This document shows, one piece after another, positions 1 to 11,468 of a stretch of 64,000 nucleotides of DNA (positions are counted from its first letter, which is position 1; the number at the start of each line of letters is the position of its first letter). The notes beneath the pieces were generated by a model that made no database searches, was not told where the DNA came from, and saw only the letters and a program-made list of their open reading frames with translations. The DNA comes from Polytolypa hystricis UAMH7299 (taxonomy: Eukaryota > Ascomycota > Eurotiomycetes > Onygenales). The stretch is taken from contig PDNA01000028.1 of NCBI GenBank assembly GCA_002573605.1, positions 62,001-126,000 on the forward strand, read 5' to 3'. The translations under genes were made by a program, and so were the position numbers.

Positions 1-1003
1 GCTCACGAGAAGGGTGTTCCTCTAATGGTAGGTTTAACTACCTAGGTTGTACGAGTAACAAAAGATGTATAGCTAACAACAAGCTCATGGGAAATAGGTT
101 GATAACACTTTTGGCGCTGGTGGCTACTTCGTTCGCCCCATCGATCATGGCGCCGACATCGTCGTGCACAGTGCCACCAAATGGATTGGCGGCCACGGTA
201 CCACCATCGGTGGTCTCATCGTCGACAGCGGCAAGTTCGACTGGGGCAAGCACGCCGACCGCTTCCCTCAATTCGTCGAGCCTGCAGAGGGCTACCACGG
301 GCTCAAGTTCTGGGAGACTTTCGGCCCCATCACATATATCATTCGCGCGCGTGTTGAGATCCTGCGCGACTTGGGCGCTTGCATGAGCCCCTTCGCCGCT
401 CAACAGCTTCTTCTCGGTATCGAGACTCTCTCTCTCCGCGCCGAACGCCATGCCAGCAACGCCATTGCTCTGGCTAAGTGGCTCGAGAAGAACGAGAATG
501 TCGCCTGGGTCTCGTACCCCGGTCTGGAGAGCCATCCCAGCCACGAGACTGCTAAGAAGTACCTCAAGCGCGGCTTCGGTGGGGTCTTGTCCTTTGGCGT
601 CAAGGGAGGTGCCTCCGCAGGCAGCCAGGTCGTTGATAACTTCAAGCTGATTTCTAACCTTGCCAAGTATGCCTCTCCTATTTCCTCCTACCTACCTACG
701 TAGCATAGTTACTAACCTACGATCCACTTTCCTAGTGTCGGCGACTCCAAGACCCTCGCCATCCACCCCTGGTCCACCACCCATGAGCAGCTTAGCGCCG
801 CGGAGCGCATTGACTCTGGCGTCACTGAGGACGGGATCCGTATCTCCGTCGGAACCGAACACATCGACGACATCATCGCGGACTTTGAGCAGTCGTTCAA
901 GGTTAGCAGTGCCGTGGGCGCGGACAAGCAGGCGCTTCCCGACATTGCTGCTAAGGCGGACGTTGTCACGGATAAAGAACCTGGATTGGAGAATGCCGTT
1001 TAA
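1..1003 (+). CDS. cysD: O-acetylhomoserine sulfhydrylase (homocysteine synthase), C-terminal part
   Basis: This is the 3' part of a PLP-dependent homocysteine synthase, which makes homocysteine from O-acetylhomoserine and sulfide in the cytosol (Cys/Met metabolism PLP family; MET17 in yeast, cysD in Aspergillus). Three exons are visible: 1-27, 98-666 and 736-1003, with introns 28-97 and 667-735. Joining them restores VDNTFGAGGYFVRP, then HSATKWIGGHG with the PLP-binding lysine, and after the second intron NVGDSKTLAIHPWSTTHEQL. The C-terminal GTEHIDDIIADF segment is typical of the family. The stop is TAA at 1001-1003. The 5' end lies outside the window, so the N-terminal half is missing only because of the window edge. 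The identity is clear from conserved motifs; the gene name is by homology. Confidence 0.93.
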
Positions 1004-1959
1004 GCGGGGAAATTTTGTCCTGGCTCGGTTGTATGCTTTTCTTAGCCATTTCACTTTTTCTTTTTTGCCTCTTTTTTCAATGAACAAAAGGGGAAGCGGT
1101 GTCTCGGGGGGGGTTTATTATATGCCTACATATCCCGCTTTTTTATGACGATTTAGCAATGATTTCTTTATTTATTTATGATACAAATACATTACCTACA
1201 TTGATGTCCGTAAATTGTACTTTGGTTTGAACACAGTAATGAGCACTTGCGTGTTTATGTAGTTAGTACAGAGTACTTCTGTAAAAGTTAAACCTCCTAT
1301 TATGTATCCAGACACTTTCCCGCCTGAGATGGATTTGCTGGTTTTGAAAGGGAAAAAAAAGAGAGCAAAGAAAATGCACTGAGGCATATAGATAGAAGTG
1401 GTTAGGAGAGGTGGAAAAGACAGGTTTTTTTCCCTTCTCTTTTTCTTCCAACGATTAGTAGATCTTTAATGATTAGTAGCATAAACCTTGCGTTCTCCCC
1501 CACCACCCGCCCCCTGCATGGTTGGGCGTGAATGCTTCCCTGCTTCAGGGACTTGTAAAGAGTCCTCACCCCCACCCCCACTCCCACCAAAAAACCCCTG
1601 CCACGGGCGTTGTGCGGTTACATTTACACGGTAGGTAATTGGCGACTGCCCGTGGAGCCCGTAGCTAAGATGGGGGCCATTTGTTTCTTTTTCAGCCACA
1701 TCAGTGCTGGTTCGGAGGGCACATGAAGTGCTGGTGAGGGAAAGAGAAGAATGTACCCCACGTACGAAAGTATCTCGTATGCACCCACCCAGAAGGGGAA
1801 GACCACATACTATCGACAGCTGGAAGTACTGCAACCAACAATGAGCGAAGTAACAATTTATAACTTCTCCTACGTTAGGCCCGAAGGCTCCGATGGCTAT
1901 GCCGCGCTGGATACCGGGACTTTAGTACTTAGTCTGGAGAAAAGCCTGCGGCAGAAACC
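1004..1959. other. Intergenic, no gene seen
   Basis: This is the 3' flank of the homocysteine synthase gene followed by the 3' flank of a kinase-like remnant on the other strand. It holds pyrimidine-rich tracts, a G-run near 1106 and one copy of the recurring GTACAGAGTAC motif at 1266-1276. Short open frames here lack domain motifs and splice signals. Confidence 0.6.
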
Positions 1960-2800
1960 CTAACTGGGGACTGCGGGCTTTTGCAAATCGAGCAAAATAT
2001 CGTCTACGGTTTCATACTGGTACGCCCGGCACTTTTCTATAACGGTTCGGAGGGTTGCGGGAATCTTTGACAAATCCGGATATTCGTGCTTCTCGAATTT
2101 TCGGCGAATCTCCCTACTGGGAACATCGTCGAAGATACGGGCACCGGCCGTGATTTCATACAGCACGGTCCCGAGAGCGAAGAGATCATCCTTGCGGGTT
2201 GAGTTCGCACTTCTCTCAGCCATTGAACACGGCCGTTGATAGCGTGTAGCGTAGCCGACTTGCGATGTGGAGCTATCTATGGTTGAACCGCCAAAACCAG
2301 ACAAAGCCAACGCACCACCTTTCTGAGTCAAGAAATTATGACAGCCAAAGTCACAATGAATCACATTTTTAGCGTGGATATGTCGTAGAGCTTCGGTGGC
2401 TTGCATTGTCCATCTGGAGATGATAAAAAGTTTCAGCGCCTAGCTCGCGAGTATGAGGCCCAATGATCCAAACTTGCGCAACTCTTTCTTCAGAAAACAT
2501 CGAGAGACTGAGATTCTCAGCCAAAGCCCCCCCTGGAAGGTATTGAAAGACAAGGCCGTTGGGAATATTGTCGCCCCGATACTCGCCGTAGTAGTTCAAG
2601 ATATAGGGGTGGCGGCCAAGGCGCTCATATATACGTTTTTCAACAGGCTCCAGGTTTCCAAGCACGGGATGAACGTCGGCCTTCTTGATAACGAATTCTG
2701 TGCCCAGTACTCTGAAGACTTGTGCAAAGCAGCCAATTCCTGCAAGTTTCAGGCTCTTGCGGTCTACATTTTTGCTCTTGCGTCCACTGGCCAGGTGCGG
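1960..2800 (-). pseudogene. Kinase-like gene without a visible start, with a probable GC-AG intron
   Basis: The minus strand encodes most of a small protein-kinase-like domain. From N to C terminus: a glycine-loop-like LAGIGCFAQVF, a lysine strand EFVIKKAD, YLPGGALAENL, the catalytic loop NVIHCDFGCHNFL, then ALSGFGGS where DFG is expected, and RKDDLFALGTVLYEITAG. The two parts lie in different frames. They join only by removing 2414-2477, which starts with GCAAGT and ends with CTCCAG; the junction then reads EERVAWTMQATEALRHIH. A GT-AG choice one codon away leaves the frame broken. No in-frame ATG precedes the glycine loop: a TGA lies at 2801-2803. The DFG aspartate is replaced by serine, and the domain is short (about 250 residues). 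It may be a decayed gene, an inactive kinase, or a gene whose first exon I could not find. Confidence 0.5.
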
Positions 2801-4714
2801 TCATTGTTTTATCAACATATGAAGAGGAAGATGTGGGTCTCTTTCACTCTTCGTAGCCTCAGTGCCTAGAACAAGAGTACTTAGGATGTAATGACTAGCT
2901 TCAAAAAGCATTGCCAAACCTCATGAAGTGTTATGTAGAAACAATGGGGGTTCATGTGACAGTGTGTCAGGCAACCCTGGGCGAATGTATCTATCTAACA
3001 GGTGATGTTGAAGGAATGTTTGTTTGTTTGGAGGAGGAGGAAGAACAAAGGAAGGACAAGGCTTGCGGGTGTTCCTGATGACTAATCGTACAGCATATCC
3101 CCGGCAGAGGATCAATGTTATGCCGCTCTGAGCACCTGTATCAAACCTCCTTCAACCTTGAAAGAATCATCCATCCATCTATCTTATCTTCGGAGCAATT
3201 TTAATGGAGTCCTTATCCCAGACAGGAGATCTTAAAGAAATCCCTCCTAGTCTACGTCATATTAAATTGGGGTGCTAGGCATATCAGTAACCTAGTACAA
3301 ACATCCTACATACTAGTATATCCACCGGATGTAGTATTGACGGGTTTCAGCTATCCATCCAACCGACCTGCCTGGTTGTGAATTTCTGAATTTGGATATG
3401 TTCCTCTCACTTCCAGTCAACTGAATGTTTTGATTCAAATTCCCCTGAGTCTCACCAGAACATACTCTTACCCAAAGCTTTCCATATCCCTGTAGACCTC
3501 GATTGCTACACCTACAACATCTCTCGAAATGTTCCGCCTAAGCTCGTGTCTTCGAGTTCGAACCAAGACGCGTAAGTTGGCATTATTACCTTCTCGTGGG
3601 GCATGGATCTCCTCTGCATTTGCTTCAAATCATCCAACACGTCATAGAGGGTGCAATAACGGGTCTGCCTTGGGCAACCAGTGTCATCTTTCTCATATCC
3701 AACTCCCCAGGAGTCGGATAGAGCTATAATACTAGGAAGTAGCAACGCAGTTACCTACCTAGGAGCTCGCAGCCAGCTTATCGGGGGGATTGTTTGAGGA
3801 ATTGAGGAAGGGATTGACTGTGGGCTTACCCCCTATTTTAATACAATTGGGATGCCAGCTTAATATGGGAGAAAACTTATTGGGTCAAAAAGAAGTGTTA
3901 TGTATCCACTACAACAGGTTTATAGTGTGCTTTGCTATTCTATATTATATTATTTATTATTAGAGCACGACAAGTAGTCGCAATGTCGATTGGTAATTTG
4001 GCAGGAGAAGCTCTCCACATTGATCCACACAGAGTTTGAACCTTGATTGAACAAAGATTCCCTGTCATAAAACCTTCACTTCACTCCTCAGCTAGACAAC
4101 AAGAATAAATTTATAATTTAGATATTTTTTTTCTATTTCTTAGCATTTTGGTTCCGTCCACGAAATTCTCTTTGTTTGGTCGGGCATCCTTTCTGCCGCC
4201 CGCAGCCCGAGCAACCTTTTTCGGATCAAGACAAGCGGTGCTACTCGCGTTTTGAGGCCGGTGCCGCCTTGGATTTTCTCAGAATTCGAATCGTTCTCAG
4301 ACGTGGGCTATGGTCTTCGCGGACTCTAAGCTACATAATATCTGACATGGTTGTAATCTTCGGGGAGAGAGAAATTTGGCATGTAAAAAAGAGTTTTGTT
4401 TGTTTTGGTTAAGCTGGGTACAGACAAAGAGATGTTGTGAAGGGGTGTTTCCAACAGAAATAAGGCAGATATGCTTGAGGCTCTCCCCTCCTGTCACACG
4501 CGAATGAGTGACTGGGTGGGGTACAAAGAATGGAAGCCTGAAGCTTGACCCTCACAAGTCACAACTACCTCCTTGATGCAGGGAGTACTGCGGTCTTATT
4601 TTCTCCAGCTCCATGCTAACATCAACTGACCAGGATACCTTCAACCACTTCCCTGCTATCCACTTCTACTGATTGATTAATAGAGCTTTTTTTTTAACCC
4701 CATCCAGAACTTCA
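2801..4714. other. Gene-poor spacer
   Basis: No supportable gene. A short frame starting ATG at 3529 ends at a good GTAAGT donor (about 3570), but I could not find a matching next exon. The opposite strand at 3512-3745 also has a coding-looking frame with no recognised motif. The 3880-4140 stretch is AT-rich. The last 200 bases are the promoter and leader of the M20 gene. Confidence 0.5.
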
Positions 4715-6010
4715 ATGACGCAGCTCACCGTGTCGCCGGATAAACGGCGCAAGATCATAGAGCAGTTCTTTCCAGATCCTCACCAGCACGCAGCAATCTA
4801 TAAAGACCTTCATCGGCATCCAGAGCTCTCATGTCAGGAGTCACGGACCGCATCGATTGTATCAGCCCGCCTAGAAACACTTGGTTTCGAGGTGCAGCGT
4901 GGGATTGGCGGCCATGGGGTGGTCGGTGTCTTCCGCAACGGTGAAGGTCAAAATGTGCTCCTGCGCGCCGAGCTGGACGCTTTACCGATCAAGGAGAACA
5001 CGGGTCTACCCTACGCCAGCAAAGTCGAACAGATCGATGCCGATGGGTACCAGAAGGCCGTCATGCATGCCTGTGCCCATGACATGCACATGACTTGTTT
5101 GCTGGCGGTAGCAGCTCTCCTGCGTGACGCTAGAGAAGCTTGGTCCGGGAAACTGATTTGTCTGTTCCAGCCTAATGAGGAGCGATTACTCGGCGCGCGG
5201 GCGATGGTTGATGACGGGCTGTTTTGGAGGATTCCCTTTCCTGATGTCTGCCTAGCTCAGCACGGTGTCCCGACCAAGAGCGGCACGATCGCCCTCAAAC
5301 CAGGACGCGTCCTCGGGTACCTGCACTCGCTAGACGTCCGCATCTATGGCCGGGGCACTCATGGCGCAACACCCCAACTGGGTGTCGATCCGATTGTACT
5401 GGCAAGCAGTATCATCACACGGCTACAGTCACTTGTCGCTCGTGAGCTAGACCCCAAAGAACCTGTCGTGATCACCTATGGAAGCTTCCATGCCGGTACA
5501 GATGCGAGCATTATCCCTGACTACGCCGACTTCAAACTCGATGTGCGCACTTTCTCAGAGAAGACCCAGCAGCTGGCCGTGGCGGCGGTGGAACGAATCA
5601 TTCGAAAGGAGTGCGAGGTCTCCGGAGCTCCGATCGCCCCACGTCTCGCGACTGTCGTGAGCAGCCCAGCAATCGACAACGATGAGGCAGCGACGAGTGC
5701 GTTTGCCGATGTTTTAGAGACATACTATGGAGACAGGGCCTCCGAAGTGATCCAAACCATGCCGCTAGATATCGTCGCGGACGATTTCGTCCTTCTTGCA
5801 ATGCCCCCTGGTGTGAAGCAAATACCATACGTGTACTGGAACATTGGCGTGACAGACCCTGAGACGTGGGACGAGGCGAATAGAGATGGCAAGTTACGGG
5901 ATTTACCTTGCACTCACAATGCCACTTATGCGCCAGTAATCGAGCCTACTCTACGGACGGGAATCGAAGCGCTGGCTTTGTCCGCCCTTACTTTTTTGGA
6001 GCTTCGATGA
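4715..6010 (+). CDS. M20D-family amidohydrolase (hippurate/IAA-amino acid hydrolase-like)
   Basis: An intronless gene of 431 residues. I chose the ATG at 4715 (MTQLTVSPDKRRK) because the upstream in-frame extension has no ATG. Family members hydrolyse N-acyl or amide bonds of amino acids with a binuclear metal centre. Visible features: the N-terminal DLHRHPELS, VLLRAELDALPIKE, the metal-site motif HACAHDMHMT (usually HACGHDGHT), the catalytic-glutamate region FQPNEERLLGARAM (usually PAEE), QHGVPTKSG, the dimerisation-domain motif GTHGATPQLGVDPI, and a C-terminal THNATYAP that supplies the last metal histidine. Length and motif order fit M20D. No signal peptide is evident, so it is probably cytosolic. 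The natural substrate cannot be told from sequence. Its neighbours are remnants, so context adds nothing. Confidence 0.9.
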   Translation: MTQLTVSPDKRRKIIEQFFPDPHQHAAIYKDLHRHPELSCQESRTASIVSARLETLGFEVQRGIGGHGVVGVFRNGEGQNVLLRAELDALPIKENTGLPYASKVEQIDADGYQKAVMHACAHDMHMTCLLAVAALLRDAREAWSGKLICLFQPNEERLLGARAMVDDGLFWRIPFPDVCLAQHGVPTKSGTIALKPGRVLGYLHSLDVRIYGRGTHGATPQLGVDPIVLASSIITRLQSLVARELDPKEPVVITYGSFHAGTDASIIPDYADFKLDVRTFSEKTQQLAVAAVERIIRKECEVSGAPIAPRLATVVSSPAIDNDEAATSAFADVLETYYGDRASEVIQTMPLDIVADDFVLLAMPPGVKQIPYVYWNIGVTDPETWDEANRDGKLRDLPCTHNATYAPVIEPTLRTGIEALALSALTFLELR

Positions 6011-6323
6011 GGATGAACTTGGGACATGCTTTTGCATCACACTATCATTTATCTCAGTAGAATAAAAAAGGGAAAATGATTAAACGCAGTGGTGCATGTT
6101 GAACAAGGCGAAGACGGAGGAAATCTAAAATTATACAAGCAGTGTATCTAGTTTCTGAATAATTCCATGAGCATGCGGAACAAGATAAAAAACTTCAAAA
6201 CGGAATCTTCCCCCCACTCCATCTCAGGTACTTAGCTCTCGGAAATACTAACAGTAACATCTTCGATGATTTCAACCATCCCCCGAACCGATTCATCCAT
6301 TTTCGTATTTCCCATGTATGTAC

Positions 6324-6650
6324 CTACTTATCTTGGTCGGAATGTTCACCAGGATCTAGTGCGAGCACAGTGATATTGAGGTTCTTGGCCTTCATCCCGT
6401 GGGCAATGGTGATTGTCTCCTGGTTCAACGCCGTTTTCGCGGGGCGATAGCTAATATATTCTCCGAAACCATTCTCTGGAAAATGGTAGTTTCGCAATAG
6501 GGTCAGTTACTGCGCCCTCATCCCTTCAATCTATATGTACCAGCACAGTTGATTAGGACATCCAAGGGTTTCTCCTCTCTGTATAACCTTGCCGCGTCTA
6601 CAATGCTACACTCACTAAGATAATCGAGGTCAATGATTTTGGCGCCAGTT
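6324..6650 (-). pseudogene. Short-chain dehydrogenase/reductase remnant
   Basis: Two pieces of one SDR protein remain on the minus strand. The first (about 6650-6540) reads GAKIIDLDYL and then LDVLINCAG, the NNAG-type motif that stabilises the Rossmann sheet. The second (about 6470-6324) reads EYISYRPAKTALNQE, carrying the catalytic YxxxK, then NITVLALDPG and a TAG stop at 6324-6326. Between them are stop codons, and about 60-70 residues normally present, including the catalytic-serine strand, are missing. No TGxxxGxG nucleotide-binding start is recognisable upstream. This is a decayed, internally deleted copy rather than an exon-intron gene. Confidence 0.75.
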
Positions 6651-9600
6651 TTTTTCCCAGCTGGCATATATACCAGTGCTTATTAGCGACGCCCGACACC
6701 CAAACGGTTTTCCTTAAAAGGTTGATGGAGAGAATTACTTGCATCATGGAATGAAGCGTCTGATCCTGTCTCCGGTTGTATAGTACCGAAAACTCTCTAT
6801 TTTCGTTCGGCAAAGGCCTTGAGCAGGTGAGGCTCTATGCCTCGATTGGCGCTTTGTATGTAAGCGTTAGCCCTTGTGTATGTTTGATAAGCAATGCCAA
6901 TGGTATGTGTGTGTGGGCTTAGACCTACGACCAGAACATTGCGACTTGTCCTTCTCATCGTAAAATACTCCTACACACTGCGCTCGAGTCGGAGCGGAGG
7001 CCTTGCATTAAAGGGAGCTAGGTGAGGCGTAATGCGAGGAGGCTACGCTTAGAGGGAGAGACTTTAGGTAGGATAAGAGAAAACTAACAAGCTACATCTT
7101 ATGAGAAGCTCAAAGAGGTGTACACCTCCACAACATCTACTCGAGCTTCCCCAACAAAGAATCTATCTACTACAGTAGTAGAATCATCTCAAAGGCTTCT
7201 GTGGGCTAAAGTTTGAACTTAGAGATGTTACCCCTGAATATATGGAATCAAGCCGGGCTGGATAATTAGCCAAGGGTTCTTACTCTAGTTGATTGAAGCT
7301 GGAGCGTGAGAGGCACTTGCTGCAAAAAATGATTCAGGTCTGAGGTAGCTGCTTGTTCAACACTCACTAAGATGCTTCTCCACTATGTCAAACACTAAAT
7401 TGACATGCATGCTATAGCCCCTGAGATCCCTACTCAATATGACCCTTCAAGTATGTATGTATGTACAATATAATAACTTTGCCTATTGCATCTCCCTGCC
7501 TTTACCCACCACCTCAGAGCATGTCACCAAAGATACACCTCAGCAGCCTGGCTGTGTTGCTATTCTTGATAGTACTAAAAAATTCCTATTGTGCCTCATC
7601 AATCCTTATACCGCGGGAATGCACCAAAAGACTCATATTGAAAATAAAGTACATAGTATGTAGCTATAATTACTCTCGCCTCCGCTGCTCCTAGTAGCTT
7701 TGAGCTACATATGGTGCTCTTTGTATTAGTATGCTTGGGGAAGCACAGCAAGTGAACCTTCCCAAGGCTAGATACTTCAGGAGCCGATGCCGGGTACCCC
7801 TCTGGATGATATATTCGACACCATGGATATTGAAAAAAGTAACATGTCTTTGCACAGATGGCCAAGTTGTTGAAGGGATTGCAAATCTATCAGCTACCTT
7901 CAAAGGTTGACTGGAAGTAGCACTTAAGAGAGCAGATGCAAATTCTTGTATTAAAACATAGCAGGGCAAGTAGCAGTTAGTCAAGCTACACAACCACTTG
8001 AGCTTCTAATCCTAACTGGTGTATGTTTCCTTTTGTTGATTTGAGCCTTTTTTTGATATGTGTAGATATGCATTGCTTTGTTTTGTGAAGAGGTACTATG
8101 TACGGAGTACTCTGTAGCTCATTCTGCAAGGCAAGCAAGGGGTTGTTTAGAATGAATCCATACTCAATACAATAATAGCATAGACCATACAATTAATTTA
8201 ACTACACATAACCTTTTTTCTATGTTGAAACTGCTTCACATGACAAGATGCTTTACATTCAAAGCAGGGGTTTCTCGCCTATAAATCCCTAGGTAGGAGA
8301 CAAAATCACAAAAGTATATGCATATATAGCGCTTCAGCCGCAATAGCTAATACTGTCGTGGCTTTGATTTTCTCGTCCTATACAATTGATGGTGAGCAAA
8401 GGATTAGTCCCCGTTAGCAACTACACTTCGATGATGAAGAACGCTAGAGGTTAATAAAGAATAAAAAGCCGCGGGGTTCTTTCAAAGCTTACTTTTGTAC
8501 TACCACCTCGTAGCAACCTAGGCCTGCACAGCCCAAGTTACCAGCAGCTGCATATGTATCTAGGATTTGTTTGCGCTATAGATCGGATATGCAAACTCCA
8601 AGCCTTGACCTGAGATGATAGGGGCTAGAACACCAGCAAAATGCGCCTTCTAGCTTAATATATCAGTTTCTAGTTTTAGTTTTCTATATCATTTCAATGA
8701 CATGGCTTTCCTCCATCCCTTTCTCGATCGTGGATGGCTTTTCCACAGCAGCCCACAAGGACAACCTGCTAGCAGTAGTCAACACCCTCTCCGCTCTCTC
8801 TGACAGATACCCAACAAATGAAACTGATCACACGCCAATTCAACCTCTCAGAAACAATATTTGTTCTGCCTGTCTTCTGTTCCCAAAGGCTGCGTACCGG
8901 CTATGCTCGTTTCTCTGTAGTGAGAATTTTAACCTTTGCTCTTGTCTCCTGCTGCTCAGGCCCCAGACAGCATTGGCAAGCATTTAGATCTTCCACATCA
9001 TGTTAGCATGGCTTCATGAATATATCATTGCCCGAAACTTAATAATTTGTGAATGCTGGATGTTCAAGCTCAAGTGTCTTTGCTGTTGCCGACAAACTTA
9101 GCTCCTAGCTTACCACTCGCAGGTTCAGCCACAGTGACGTCGTCCGCCTTACATACTCCATAGCAAAATAAATCTTGGCCGGTCAAGAAATTTTTGGGAA
9201 GCCACCTGACTCAGTGGAGCTCCACGAGGTAAGAAAAGACTTTTCGTGTGCTTTTCTCGCACCGGCCAATGGCGGATGAGCGCAACCGAAGGAGAGGCTG
9301 CAGGCAAGGGATATTCCTTTCAAAGTTTCAAGACTAGCTTCAAACTTCCTTGCATCCTTGCTCGCAGCATGACCAGGGATACCAAGAGAAACGTCACGCA
9401 CCAAGCCATCCACAGTTAGCTGATCTTTATCCCGACTACCATTGGGGGCCTGGGCTTGCCGTGGCGGCTTCCCAAAAGTTCTCAGGCAATTAGCGCTGTG
9501 GTCTCTCACCGATCACCGGTCATCAGCCAAGTAGAATGGGGAAAGCTTTGTGTAGGTATCCAATTATGAGGTGAGCATAGCTCGTATCCTATTTCTATTT

Positions 9601-10783
9601 TCCCCTCCTTGTCTGCGGAGAACAATGTTTCGAATTTTCACCTCCCAGATTCCTCATAAAATGGCGAAGTCATCGCACTCGAAATTTCTTCAGGCATATT
9701 ATTATGTCTTTTATGCCCAGATGAAGATTATCTAGTAGTGCTGTATGCAGTCAAGCCACAGCTCGCCTAAAAGAGATGTGCTCAGCCCCAATCACGATCT
9801 TGGAGAGCCACTTTTCAGCTGCGCAGTGGCGGTGGAATTCCACAACAAAAAGAAGTCACAAAAATAATAATAATGCCAAGGGATGTGTCAGTGCCCAGTC
9901 TGGGATGAGGCTGAAGATGGCTTCGGCGTAAACAATGCGCGTATTGACCTGGTATGGGTATAATAACTGCCCTTTTGATTTCCCAATCTAAAATTAGGCT
10001 GCCGTGTATTGAGTACGCGCGGGTGACCAATACAAGCAATCTGCGCTGTCCTATTGGATGATAGCTGCGTATTCAATGTACCGATATTGTCATCGTTACT
10101 ACTTTCCGTTTCCATCCAGGTAAACACGAGAAATACCCCACATCATGAAGGTTACCGAACTTACCATACAAGCGCTAGGTACCTGAAATAGCTCGCTTCA
10201 TACAAATTCTGCAGCAAAGAACATCAAGGAGACATCGAGCAAGGAGGAACAAGAATACCCGGCGACAAGGAGAGGGAACAAGGCTTCGAAATTATATTTC
10301 TTTTACTTATCACAAGGCTCGCCCTCTTTTATTCTCATTATTAACTGTTTCTCCCCTCATTCTCACTTATTCATATCCACCCATCCCTCACAAGCCGTGT
10401 ATAGGTGTGTGTTTCAGTGTCAACGTCACCCAGCTGCTCACCACACACGTATTCACACGTCATACCCCCAATATCCTTGTACTCTGCAATTTCAAAAGTT
10501 GCTGAGAAATTGAATATTATCCCGGCTACGCCCTCAGTGGCTCCTTCATTAACGTTTTATATACACAACAACCAAAGGAACCTCACGCCATACAAAATAA
10601 AGCGTTGTGTTATCTTTGTACAGTACTTGGCGACCGTCTCAGCTGTACGCATTATTTACTACCGTCCTGCAAAAGAGATCTTTTTTATCCACCCTTCTCT
10701 CTTAAACACGCACTTCGCGGCCATAAAAAGTTGATCATCAACCACAACACGCAAATCACCCGTTCGCTGTCAACTTAGCTACC
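6651..10783. other. Long gene-poor region
   Basis: About 4 kb without a supportable gene. Short frames at 7439-8192 and 8697-9006 lack domains and splice signals. At 8101-8116 the motif TACGGAGTAC runs into TACTCTGTA. An inverted repeat at 9191/9463 is listed separately. From about 10.3 kb the sequence becomes pyrimidine-rich and probably holds the promoter and leader of the MARVEL gene at 10784. Confidence 0.5.
9191..9477. repeat. Short inverted repeat, possible MITE remnant
   Basis: The left arm 9191-9206 (TTTTTGGGAAGCCACC) and the right arm 9463-9477, read in reverse complement (TTTTGGGAAGCCGCC), match except for one base, about 285 bp apart. Such a spacing fits a miniature inverted-repeat element. 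I could not see a clear target-site duplication, and nothing recognisable lies between the arms. Confidence 0.3.
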
Positions 10784-11468
10784 ATGGCCCTTAATCTTAC
10801 CCTCATCCTACGTGGTGTGCAGGCGCTGCTGGCATTCATCGTCTTTGCGATGTCCTGTTACGGTATGCTATCCTTCTCACCCATATCCCATCTACAAGAT
10901 GAGCAAGGACATCAAGCACTATCCAGAAAGACGCCGAGAAAATACTAACTCTTTGTCTTTTTCCGCTTTGATTAGTTGTCAGTGAGTTCCGCGGCGCATT
11001 GAGTGGGTCTCCCGATCAACCCAACTTTATGCTTTTCAACGGCCTGTGGACCGCGTTCATCGCGCTCCCATTCCTGGTCCTCGCACCCATCTACTTTGCC
11101 TCTTTTGCGCATATCTATGCTCTCCTCGCTGTCGAGGCTGTGACTATGATCTTTTGGTTCGCTGGCTTTATTGCACTCGGCGCTGCGCTACCCGCGCCTA
11201 AATGGTGTCATGGTTCTGTCTGCAACTCGATGCAGGCTATCACCGTCTTTGGTGCTTTCGAATGGTAAGTCGCAAGCTCAGCTCCTCCCCCTCTTCTTGC
11301 CAGTCCACAATAGAAGTGTATTGTTGCGCAGTTCGACCCATCACTGACAAATAATTCCATAGGCTTCTCCTGGTCGGCACGCTCACCCTCGCCGTCCTCC
11401 CAGTTATTCGCAACAGAGGCGCTAAATCCAACAACCCAGCTACCGCCGAAGTTCAGCCAGGCGTCTAG
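10784..11468 (+). CDS. MARVEL-domain small membrane protein
   Basis: Three exons, 10784-10862, 10976-11264 and 11363-11468, encode 157 residues. Junctions are in phase: Y-V at the first (GTATGC donor) and the W of FGAFEWLLLVG at the second (GTAAGT donor). The protein has four hydrophobic segments, at roughly residues 7-27, 46-65, 72-97 and 121-140, with a cysteine-bearing loop (PKWCHGSVCNS) before the last, and a short hydrophilic tail. This is the layout of fungal MARVEL proteins, four-helix proteins of the plasma membrane or vesicle trafficking; some act at eisosomes. Its specific function is unknown. A pyrimidine-rich leader with CACGCAAATCACC precedes the start ACCATGG, a good initiation context. 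Confidence 0.8.

Noticed and set aside
3512..3745. Overlapping plus and minus coding-looking frames near 3.5 kb
   Set aside because: Neither has a recognisable motif or a second exon; the GTAAGT at about 3570 alone is too weak.
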